This document shows, one piece after another, positions 57,206-64,000 of a stretch of 64,000 nucleotides of DNA (positions are counted from its first letter, which is position 1; each line of letters opens with the position of its first letter). A model generated the notes under the pieces. That model was not told where the DNA came from, ran no database searches, and saw only the letters and a program-made list of their open reading frames with translations. Origin of the DNA: Oscillospiraceae bacterium. Lineage in GTDB: Bacteria; Bacillota; Clostridia; Oscillospirales; Oscillospiraceae. The position numbers and the translations under genes were made by a program. The stretch covers positions 1 to 64,000 of the forward strand of contig JAFXTM010000006.1 of assembly GCA_017535865.1 (NCBI GenBank), given 5' to 3'.

Positions 57206-57243
57206 AAAAAGATACGGCCCCATCATTTGGGCCGTATCTTTTT
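57206..57243. terminator. Terminator of the P-type ATPase-like gene
   Basis: AAAAAGATACGGCCC pairs with GGGCCGTATCTTTTT around an 8-nt loop. It ends the minus-strand gene upstream of xerC. Confidence 0.92.
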
Positions 57244-57254
57244 GCTGCGTATAA

Positions 57255-58901
57255 TCAGCGGTTTTTAATTCTGGCTATCAGTGATTCCTGCGTTATACGG
57301 CTCGCGTGAAGCTGCGTCGCAACCGCTGCGGCCATATCGACAAACATGACAAACCAGAGGTTGCTGTACCCTATCATGCTGAGGAAAATCAAGATGGCTT
57401 TCACCGCAATGGCAAAGACGGCGTTTTCTTTTGCGATATCGCACATGCGTTTGCAGATGCGAACGGCGAACGGCAGATTGGAGATCTGATCGGGATGTAC
57501 AAGAGCGTCGGCGAATTTTGATCTCTTGCTGACGCGGATATCCACGTCTGCCGCGCTGTGTGCCTCGAAACCGTTGGCATAGATATAGGCAAGCTTATTT
57601 TGCTCCCCGGAAAGATCGGAAAGGACACGCAGTTTCTTTTCCGTGTCACACTCGCTGTATACTTCATGGAAACCGAGCAGATCACCCAGACGCTGGCTTT
57701 CCTCGCTCCCCTCTTCCGTGAGAAGAATACACTGGCGTACTCCGCTTTCTACCATGCTTTCCGGAAGATCACGAGCTTCGGCATTTACCGCGTCCGAAAT
57801 AAGAATGCGTCCAACATAACGATTGGCGACCGTCATATAATAGGCCTGGCCGTCCGTTTGCGCGTCCTGTGGGATACGAATCCCGCGTAGGGCAAACACG
57901 GACGGCGTAGCGAGAATGACCGGATTACCGGCAATCTGAAGCTCAACGCCGTTTCCGGGGATCTCCTGAAAATCGCTGATTACATCCAGCTTATACTCCG
58001 TACCGTACGCAGATGAAATGGCTTGCGCAAACGGCTGCTCGGAATAATAAACGGCATGCGCGGCAAAATTCATAAAGGTGCGGTTATCCAGAATATTGGA
58101 CTGGACTGAGAGCACGCGCGGCTTGTCCTGAGAAAAGATGCCGGCCTTGTCAAAAACGACCGTGCTGACCTCAGCCGTATCCTCCATGGTTTCCGCCTTA
58201 TTGAACAGGACCCCCTGCTGGGCGCTGAAGCACAGGCCATAGATAGCGGTAAGCGGCATGGCCGCAACGACGGAGAAAGGCGTACAAACGATCAGGATCA
58301 TCAGCGCCCGATGCAGAGAGGTGCGAATGCTGAAATCACCGAGGAAAAGAAGCCCGATCGCGCACACGACGGCAAAGATCATGGTGATTTTCAAGACGGA
58401 AGAAGCACTTTTTTCTACGGTGCCGGCAAGCCTCAGTTTCGTTGCATCCTCTTGGCCTATGCGCTCATGAACCCGTGCGATGACTTCATCCTCCTGGTCA
58501 CCGAGAAGCTCAAGAGAAGCCTTCCTGCTTCGCTTGTCCACATAGTCGACGACAAGTAAACCAAGCTGATATACAAGAACAAGCGCGGCAGCCTCAACGG
58601 GAAACGCAATGCAGAAAGCAATAATCGCCGTTACAAGCACAAGCAGAGAGGAGGCAAAGTAATCCCCGGCCTCTATGGATTCAATGGCGTTCACCGCCAG
58701 GTCGATCCCCGCGATGATCAGAGAAAGCGCCAGCAAAACATAGCGCACAACAGCGGGCATCTGCACAATAACAGCAACAGCAAGCAAAACGGCCGCGATA
58801 ATCAACCGAATGACCAGAATCTTATCGACCTTACCCGTTTCTTTGCTGGAGTTTTTCAGAAACGAGGGAATCCGGTCAGTAAATCTGCTCAACTCTGCCA
58901 C
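57255..58901 (-). CDS. Degenerate P1B-type ATPase-like membrane protein
   Basis: 548 aa. Topology follows heavy-metal ATPases: helices at about 28-70 and 82-118, a pair around 165-215 with VCTPFSVVAAMPL (CPC position), a soluble P-like domain, and C-terminal helices near 495-535. Key motifs are altered: DKTGT reads DKAGI, TGD reads TEE, and GDGIND reads ANGFEA. The actuator domain with TGE is nearly absent. The phosphorylatable Asp is kept, but transport activity is doubtful. Could be a pseudoenzyme with a regulatory role. Confidence 0.82.
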   Translation of the reverse strand: MAELSRFTDRIPSFLKNSSKETGKVDKILVIRLIIAAVLLAVAVIVQMPAVVRYVLLALSLIIAGIDLAVNAIESIEAGDYFASSLLVLVTAIIAFCIAFPVEAAALVLVYQLGLLVVDYVDKRSRKASLELLGDQEDEVIARVHERIGQEDATKLRLAGTVEKSASSVLKITMIFAVVCAIGLLFLGDFSIRTSLHRALMILIVCTPFSVVAAMPLTAIYGLCFSAQQGVLFNKAETMEDTAEVSTVVFDKAGIFSQDKPRVLSVQSNILDNRTFMNFAAHAVYYSEQPFAQAISSAYGTEYKLDVISDFQEIPGNGVELQIAGNPVILATPSVFALRGIRIPQDAQTDGQAYYMTVANRYVGRILISDAVNAEARDLPESMVESGVRQCILLTEEGSEESQRLGDLLGFHEVYSECDTEKKLRVLSDLSGEQNKLAYIYANGFEAHSAADVDIRVSKRSKFADALVHPDQISNLPFAVRICKRMCDIAKENAVFAIAVKAILIFLSMIGYSNLWFVMFVDMAAAVATQLHASRITQESLIARIKNR

Positions 58902-58956
58902 CTCCAGTTTTCTGTCTAATGTATCGATCGGCGATTTGGAAAAGAATCAGAAGAGG

Positions 58957-59925
58957 TCAGGCCTTCCCGTCGGATCCAAGAACATAAACGATCTTGTGCG
59001 CAACCATATCCTTGACAGCCTGACGAGCGGGCTTCAGATACTGACGCGGATCGAAGTGATCGGGATGTTCGGCGAAGTACTTGCGGATGTTGCCGGTCAT
59101 GGCCAGACGGATATCCGAGTCGATGTTGATCTTGCAAACGGCAAGCTTGGCCGCTTCCCGCAGCTGATCCTCGGGAATGCCGATTGCGTCGGGCATGTTG
59201 CCGCCGTACTGGTTGACCATCTTCACGAACTCCTGCGGGACGGAGGAAGAACCGTGCAGCACAATCGGGAAACCGGGCAGGCGCTTGATGCATTCACGCA
59301 GCACGTCGAAACGCAGCGGAGGCGGAACCAGAACGCCGTCCGCATTGCGTGTGCACTGAGACGCCTTGAACTTATAGGCGCCGTGAGAGGTCCCGATAGC
59401 GATCGCAAGAGAGTCGCAGCCGGTACGGGAGACGAACTCTTCCACTTCTTCCGGACGGGTATAGCTTTCATGGCCGTGTTCAACGGAGACCTCATCCTCC
59501 ACGCCGGCCAGCGTACCGAGCTCAGCTTCAACAACGACGCCGTGATCATGGGCATATTCGACGACTTGACGCGTGAGCGCGATGTTGTCCTCAAAAGACT
59601 TAGAGGAAGCATCGATCATAACAGATGTAAAACCGCCGTCGATGCAGGATTTGCAGAGCTCAAAGGTGTCGCCGTGATCCAGATGCAGCGCAATGGGAAT
59701 CTCCGGGTTTTCGATGACCGCGGCTTCCACCAGCTTGACCAGGTAAGTATGATTGGCGTAGGAGCGGGCGCCTTTAGAGACTTGAAGGATAACCGGGCTC
59801 TTCAATTCGCCGGCTGCTTCCGTGATGCCCTGGACGATCTCCATATTATTGACGTTGAACGCGCCGATGGCATAACCGCCGTCATAGGCCTTCGCAAACA
59901 TTTCTTTTGTGCTGACAAGAGGCAT
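58957..59925 (-). CDS. fba: Class II fructose-bisphosphate aldolase
   Basis: 322 aa. Zinc His in LHLDHGDTFE, EAELGTLAGVEDE, and SHGAYKF/LHGSSSVP active-site segments. Splits fructose-1,6-bisphosphate in glycolysis. Divergent from the phosphofructokinase gene, the preceding pathway step. Confidence 0.96.
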   Translation of the reverse strand: MPLVSTKEMFAKAYDGGYAIGAFNVNNMEIVQGITEAAGELKSPVILQVSKGARSYANHTYLVKLVEAAVIENPEIPIALHLDHGDTFELCKSCIDGGFTSVMIDASSKSFEDNIALTRQVVEYAHDHGVVVEAELGTLAGVEDEVSVEHGHESYTRPEEVEEFVSRTGCDSLAIAIGTSHGAYKFKASQCTRNADGVLVPPPLRFDVLRECIKRLPGFPIVLHGSSSVPQEFVKMVNQYGGNMPDAIGIPEDQLREAAKLAVCKINIDSDIRLAMTGNIRKYFAEHPDHFDPRQYLKPARQAVKDMVAHKIVYVLGSDGKA

Positions 59926-59973
59926 TTTTATACTCTCCTTTTAAAAAATCTAAAATTTTGTTGCTTTCTACTA

Positions 59974-60002
59974 TTTACAAATTTACTTTTATATTATATG
60001 CT
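59974..60002 (+). promoter_or_regulatory. Promoter of the phosphofructokinase gene
   Basis: TTTACA (59974-59979), 17-bp spacer, TATGCT (59997-60002). The 150-bp gap between the divergent genes is A+T-rich. Confidence 0.6.
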
Positions 60003-60075
60003 CAAAAAGCCTTATAATCAAGACACACATTTCACAAAACGCAAAATTTTTTATGAACGTGGAGGCTTCTTCCAA

Positions 60076-61320
60076 ATGAGTGAAAAACTAATCGGTTCGT
60101 GCATTTTCGGACAGTCGGGCGGCCCCACTGCCGTTATCAACGCCAGTGCCTACGGCGTGATCCGCGCGGCTCTGGATTCTGAGGAGATCACAAAAGTTTA
60201 CGGCGCCGCTCATGGCATCAAGGGCGTCCTCGAGGACAAGCTGTATGTTATGGATGAAGAGGACCCGAAAGAGCTTGAGCTGCTTCTTCACACCCCTTCT
60301 TCCGAGCTTGGTTCCTGCCGCTATAAGATTGCCGATCCCGAAGCCGATGACACCGATTACAAGCGCATCCTGGAAATTTTCAAAAAGTATAACGTCCGCT
60401 ATTTCTTCTATAATGGCGGCAACGACTCGATGGATACCTGCAACAAGATCAGCCGTTACATGGAATCCGTCGGCTATGAGTGCCGCGTGATGGGTGTTCC
60501 CAAAACGATCGACAACGATTTGTACGGCACTGACCACTGCCCCGGTTTTGCCAGTGCGGCAAAGTATATCGCGACCTCCTGCATGGAGATCCACAAGGAT
60601 GCCTGCGTTTACGATACCCCGATGGTAACCATCGTGGAGATCATGGGCCGTCACGCCGGATGGCTTGCCGCCAGTTCCGTTCTGGCCACAGTGTATGGAT
60701 CCGGCCCGGATCTGATCTATCTCCCCGAGACTGACTTTGACATGGATAAATTCCTTGCCGATGTTGACAAGGTGAGCAAGGCTAATAACGGCAAGGTATT
60801 CGTTGCCGTATCCGAGGGCATCCATTACGCCGACGGCAGTTTCGTCTCCGAGGCGAAGACCTCTGCCACTGACGGTTTCGGCCATGCGCAGCTTGGTGGT
60901 CTCGCCAGTCATCTGGCCAATGTCGTAAAGGAGCATACCGGCGCGAAAGTCCGCGGGATCGAGCTCAGTTTGCTTCAGCGCTGCGGTTCCCACCTCGCCT
61001 CTTTGACCGATGTCAACGAGGCTTGCAGCGCCGGCAAAGAGGCTGTTCAGCAGGCGGTCAAGGGCGTTACAGGCAAAATGGTCGCATTCAAGCGTGAATA
61101 TATTGACGGAAAATATACCTGCAAGTTTGAGCTGCTCCCCCTTTCCTCTGTTGCGAACTTTGAAAAGAAGGTCCCGATGGAGTGGATCAACGAGGATCAG
61201 AACGGCTTGAAGTCCGAATTCGTCGATTACGTTTTGCCTTTGATTCAGGGCGAGCCTGTCCTGCCCTTGGAGGATTCCCTTCCCCGCTATGCCCGCCTCA
61301 AGAAAGTCTTGGCAAAATAA
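60076..61320 (+). CDS. 6-phosphofructokinase, PPi-dependent type
   Basis: 414 aa from ATG 60076 (GGAGGC upstream). GQSGGPTAVINAS, GGNDSMDT, PKTIDNDLYGTDH and MGRHAGWLA motifs. PKTIDND and an Asp after GGN are features of pyrophosphate-using enzymes rather than ATP-PFK. Phosphorylates fructose-6-phosphate. The frame is open far upstream, but that part is only antisense to fba. Confidence 0.92.
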   Translation: MSEKLIGSCIFGQSGGPTAVINASAYGVIRAALDSEEITKVYGAAHGIKGVLEDKLYVMDEEDPKELELLLHTPSSELGSCRYKIADPEADDTDYKRILEIFKKYNVRYFFYNGGNDSMDTCNKISRYMESVGYECRVMGVPKTIDNDLYGTDHCPGFASAAKYIATSCMEIHKDACVYDTPMVTIVEIMGRHAGWLAASSVLATVYGSGPDLIYLPETDFDMDKFLADVDKVSKANNGKVFVAVSEGIHYADGSFVSEAKTSATDGFGHAQLGGLASHLANVVKEHTGAKVRGIELSLLQRCGSHLASLTDVNEACSAGKEAVQQAVKGVTGKMVAFKREYIDGKYTCKFELLPLSSVANFEKKVPMEWINEDQNGLKSEFVDYVLPLIQGEPVLPLEDSLPRYARLKKVLAK

Positions 61321-61376
61321 GGTTTCCCTGTCGGCGCCGCTACTCTATGCGGCGCCGATTCTTTTGAGGATAGAAA

Positions 61377-62021
61377 ATGGTTGTTTTGAATAAGCCTTAT
61401 CCGTGCGTTTCAGACGGGATCCGCCTCAGTTATGGTGGAAATCAGATGCGCTCGGACAGTCCCACGATCCGCAAATGCGGCTGCGGACCGGTCGCTGCGC
61501 TGGATACCGTGTTGTATCTTGAGCGGCGCTCACAGGACGGACCAATCCCGCTCCCCGAGTATAACACGGCATTGACGGAGCTTTGCCATCGGTTTTTCCC
61601 TCTTTTCCCGCCATTCGGGATAAACGGGCTCGCCTTAACCCTCGGCATGAATCGTCTGCTGCATGAACGCGCTCTTCCCTATCGGGCAGTTTGGATGATG
61701 TCAGGTTCGAAGCTCTGGGAGCGCGTGGAAAAGATGCTCGCCTTTGATTTGCCGGTCATCCTTTCGGTCGGACCAAATTTCCCAGCATTTTGGAGAAATG
61801 ATCGTCTCCCTTTCTATACGCGATCAGCAGAAGGCTCCCTTCGCAGAGCAACGGCCACGAAGGGCCATTACGTGACCGCGACCGGGATCGATGAACAATG
61901 GATCCGTATATCTTCCTGGGGGCGGGAATACTATATCAATCGAGAAGAATATGAGCGGTATACAAAAGAAAGCAGCTCATATGCGTTCAGTAATCTGATC
62001 TATTTACGCCGGGCTCCATAA
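61377..62021 (+). CDS. C39-like papain-fold protein
   Basis: 214 aa. A Cys in KCGCGPVAALD and a late His in TKGHYVTATGIDEQWIRISS fit the cysteine peptidase C39-like fold. No signal peptide, so it probably acts inside the cell. The substrate is unknown. I do not recognise a named family with certainty. Confidence 0.68.
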   Translation: MVVLNKPYPCVSDGIRLSYGGNQMRSDSPTIRKCGCGPVAALDTVLYLERRSQDGPIPLPEYNTALTELCHRFFPLFPPFGINGLALTLGMNRLLHERALPYRAVWMMSGSKLWERVEKMLAFDLPVILSVGPNFPAFWRNDRLPFYTRSAEGSLRRATATKGHYVTATGIDEQWIRISSWGREYYINREEYERYTKESSSYAFSNLIYLRRAP

Positions 62022-62035
62022 AGAATGGATAAAAA

Positions 62036-62070
62036 CAGAGGGCTTTTCGGATCGAAAGCCCTCTGCTCAT
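62036..62070. terminator. Bidirectional terminator between convergent genes
   Basis: CAGAGGGCTTT pairs with AAAGCCCTCTG around an 8-nt loop, A-rich on one side. It separates the C39-like gene and tyrS. Confidence 0.82.
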
Positions 62071-63294
62071 TTATTTCAACAGGATCTTTTGGAAATTCTT
62101 TTTGCCGCGACGCAGAAGGAGCCCGCGGCGGAGCACCGCCTCGTCGAAGCTTGCAGCGATATCGGTTACTTTGTCGTCATTGACCATAACGCCGCCCTGC
62201 TGGACATTGCGGCGGGCATCGGAGCGAGTCGAGCAGAGTCCCGACCGAACAAGAAGACTCAGAATATCCATGCTCCCGTTGTTCAGATCGGCTTCACTCA
62301 GTTCGGTGGTCGGCATGTGATCGCTTTCCCCTGCACCGGAGAAGAGCGCCTTTGCGGATGCTTCGGCCTTCAGCGCCTCCTCTTTGCCGTGGACCATTTC
62401 CGTCAGCTCGAAGGCCAGGATCTCTTTCGCACGGTTGAGCTGGCTTCCCTCCCACTTTGCCATCTCTTCAATCTGCTCGAGCGGAAGGAAGGTCAACATG
62501 CGGATGCATTTCATCACGTCCGCATCGTCCACATTGCGCCAGTACTGGTAGAAATCAAATGGGCTGGTCTTGTTGGGATCGAGCCAGACGGCGTTCCCGG
62601 CGGTCTTGCCCATCTTTTTTCCCTGCGAATCGGTCAACAGCGTGATGGTCATGGCATGCGCGTCCTTGCCGAGCTTTTTTCGGATGAGTTCGGTGCCGCC
62701 GAGCATGTTGCTCCACTGATCGTCGCCGCCGAACTGCATGTTGCAGCCATAGTGCTGGAACATGTAGTAGAAATCGTAGGACTGCATGATCATGTAATTG
62801 AACTCAAGAAAACTGAGTCCCCGCTCCATGCGTTGTTTGTAGCACTCGGCACGGAGCATGTTGTTTACCGAGAAGCAGGCGCCTACCTCCCGAAGCAATT
62901 CGATGTAGTTGAGGGGAGCAAGCCACTCGGAATTGTAAAGCATCAACGCTTTATCATCGGAAAAATCAATGAAATTCTGCATCTGACGCTTAAAGCACTC
63001 GGCGTTATACTGGATATCCTCTTTTGTCAGCATTTTTCGCATATCGGTACGTCCGGATGGATCTCCGATCATGGTCGTTCCATCGCCGATCAGGGCAATG
63101 GGCTTGTTGCCGGCCATTTGAAGCCGCTTCATGAGCGTTAAAGCCATGAAGTGACCGGCGGTCAGGCTGTCAGCCGTACAGTCGAATCCAATGTAAAAAA
63201 CTGCTTTTCCGTTGTTGAGCATATCGCGGATAGTTTCTTCGTTTGTCACCTGGGCAATCAGGCCACGGGCAACCAGTTCTTCATATATTCCCAT
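62071..63294 (-). CDS. tyrS: Tyrosyl-tRNA synthetase
   Basis: 407 aa from ATG 63294 (AAAGGAG upstream). Class I signatures: FDCTADSLTAGHFM (HIGH position) and KKMGKTAGNAVWLDP (KMSKS position), with a C-terminal S4 domain. Charges tRNA-Tyr. In the same direction as the C_GCAxxG gene and a T-box leader. Confidence 0.96.
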   Translation of the reverse strand: MGIYEELVARGLIAQVTNEETIRDMLNNGKAVFYIGFDCTADSLTAGHFMALTLMKRLQMAGNKPIALIGDGTTMIGDPSGRTDMRKMLTKEDIQYNAECFKRQMQNFIDFSDDKALMLYNSEWLAPLNYIELLREVGACFSVNNMLRAECYKQRMERGLSFLEFNYMIMQSYDFYYMFQHYGCNMQFGGDDQWSNMLGGTELIRKKLGKDAHAMTITLLTDSQGKKMGKTAGNAVWLDPNKTSPFDFYQYWRNVDDADVMKCIRMLTFLPLEQIEEMAKWEGSQLNRAKEILAFELTEMVHGKEEALKAEASAKALFSGAGESDHMPTTELSEADLNNGSMDILSLLVRSGLCSTRSDARRNVQQGGVMVNDDKVTDIAASFDEAVLRRGLLLRRGKKNFQKILLK

Positions 63295-63304
63295 AATTAC
63301 TCCT

Positions 63305-63694
63305 TTATAATACCTCTTGAATTGTTTTTTCAGCAAGTTCGGCGGCATATTCGATCAATTCGGCACAGGGCTTGCCGTTGCGCTTCAGATCGATACAGCG
63401 GATACATCCGAAGCATTCCCGAAACTGACGATTGAATTCCGCTGAAAGCTTGCGGACTTTTGCCCGAGCCAGCGGATCTTCCGACGTATACGGACATACA
63501 AGCCCGAGCGCCATGACTGCGCCCGCAGCCGCGCCGCAGATCTCTCCGCAGCTTACTCCGCCGCCAAATCCGCCGGCAACAGACATGGCCGTTTCCTCAT
63601 CAAGTCCTGTATAGTTGCCGAGAGCTCCCAGGACACTCTGGGCACAGTTAAATCCACGCTCATGCAGAGCGGTGGCTTTTTCCTTCGCTCCCAT
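63305..63694 (-). CDS. C_GCAxxG_C_C family protein
   Basis: 129 aa. NCAQSVLGALG, GGGVSCGEICGAAAGAVMALG and FGCIRCIDL give the conserved Cys pattern of this family, possibly a redox or metal protein. Function unknown. AAGGAGGTG precedes the start. It lies between the T-box and tyrS, so it should share tyrosine control. Confidence 0.92.
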   Translation of the reverse strand: MGAKEKATALHERGFNCAQSVLGALGNYTGLDEETAMSVAGGFGGGVSCGEICGAAAGAVMALGLVCPYTSEDPLARAKVRKLSAEFNRQFRECFGCIRCIDLKRNGKPCAELIEYAAELAEKTIQEVL

Positions 63695-63906
63695 CGTACA
63701 CCTCCTTCAAGTGTATTGTCAAACTAAGTGCAGCGGTTTTAAGTTCAAGATCCCACAGGAACTGAGCAGAACGAAAAATAAGAATCTTACGAGGCCTGGT
63801 GTTGATCGACGCCGGGTTTCGTTTTTGCGTAACAGAGGCGACGCGGGAGAAAATACCGCCTTTGGGATAGAGATCGCGAAGAAAACCATTGTTGTCCTCG
63901 TTCGCA

Positions 63907-64000
63907 AAAATGCCCTCTGTCCTTTCGGACAGAGGGCAAAACTGCGGTACCACCTCTGAACGCTTTTCTCTCACGGGAAAAGCCTCTGTGAGTGTAAAAC
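63907..64000 (-). promoter_or_regulatory. T-box leader, 3' part, with terminator
   Basis: Minus strand: AGAGGTGGTACCGCAG (about 63943-63958) is the T-box antiterminator sequence. A terminator hairpin follows: GCCCTCTGTCC/GGACAGAGGGC (63912-63937) plus a T-tract. Stem I and the specifier codon lie beyond the window. It should sense uncharged tRNA, presumably tRNA-Tyr. The 210 bp to the next start have no convincing gene. Confidence 0.9.

Noticed and set aside
58810..60075. Extension of the phosphofructokinase frame far upstream
   Set aside because: The upstream 422 codons are antisense to the aldolase gene; the family's N-terminus begins at ATG 60076 with a proper SD and a promoter just before it.
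63660..63974. 104-codon minus-strand frame across the T-box region
   Set aside because: It overlaps the T-box antiterminator and terminator, and has no recognisable domain; leader RNA explains the sequence.

Overview
The window is chromosomal DNA from a spore-forming Firmicute of the class Clostridia. Gene content and style (spoIVA, cwlD-like amidase, a C_GCAxxG protein upstream of tyrS behind a T-box, PPi-type phosphofructokinase, yajC next to a TIGR04086 membrane protein) suggest an Oscillospiraceae-like gut anaerobe; the exact genus cannot be read from the sequence. A complete-looking, visibly more G+C-rich siphovirus-type prophage of about 36.1 kb (632-36766) is inserted in this chromosome.

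Left flank (1-631): the 3' end of radC, then about 350 bp without genes that holds three strong inverted repeats. The prophage lies between two identical 45-bp sequences (632-676 and 36722-36766). These are the 3' part of a tRNA-Thr(CGT) gene, which is intact on the right (36722-36797, minus strand), so the element integrated into the tRNA 3' end.

Prophage layout: leftward lysogeny module (integrase, membrane-anchored DnaQ-like exonuclease, XRE repressor); a divergent control region with three matching operator-like dyads; a long rightward early region (3589-17242) of many tiny, translationally coupled genes, a DnaD/lambda O-like initiator carrying iterons inside its own gene, a DnaB-like helicase, a ParA/ParB pair, an ASCH protein, an HNH nuclease, an HUH-type replication protein and a tRNA-like sequence; a terminator at 17230; then a late region (17304-36582) with HNH, terminase, portal, ClpP-like protease, HK97-fold capsid, connectors, tail tube, a -1 frameshifted tail chaperone, tape measure, Dit, Tal, baseplate and fibre proteins, endolysin and holin. 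Every module needed for a functional temperate phage appears present.

The most unusual property is a family of 14 dispersed, covarying hairpin repeats of about 41 bp, all between 3961 and 24720 and none in the roughly 27 kb of host flank. They sit at gene ends; some are translated as C-terminal tails or supply the stop codon, and two form a linker inside the ParB-like protein.

Right flank (36798-64000) is dense housekeeping DNA: an ArsC-like protein, a DNA glycosylase, two GNAT acetyltransferases, an RlmD/RumA-type methyltransferase, a lipoprotein, an HD protein, a phosphopantetheinyl transferase, dapA, queA-tgt-yajC (queuosine and secretion), a xerD-like recombinase, ruvC-ruvA-ruvB, a sigma factor, trmK, a Nif3-like protein, spoIVA, a cwlD-like amidase, radA, a xerC-like recombinase, a degenerate P-type ATPase, fba, a PPi-type phosphofructokinase, a C39-like protein, tyrS and its T-box leader. 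spoIVA has a sigma-E-type promoter placed inside the loop of the upstream terminator hairpin.
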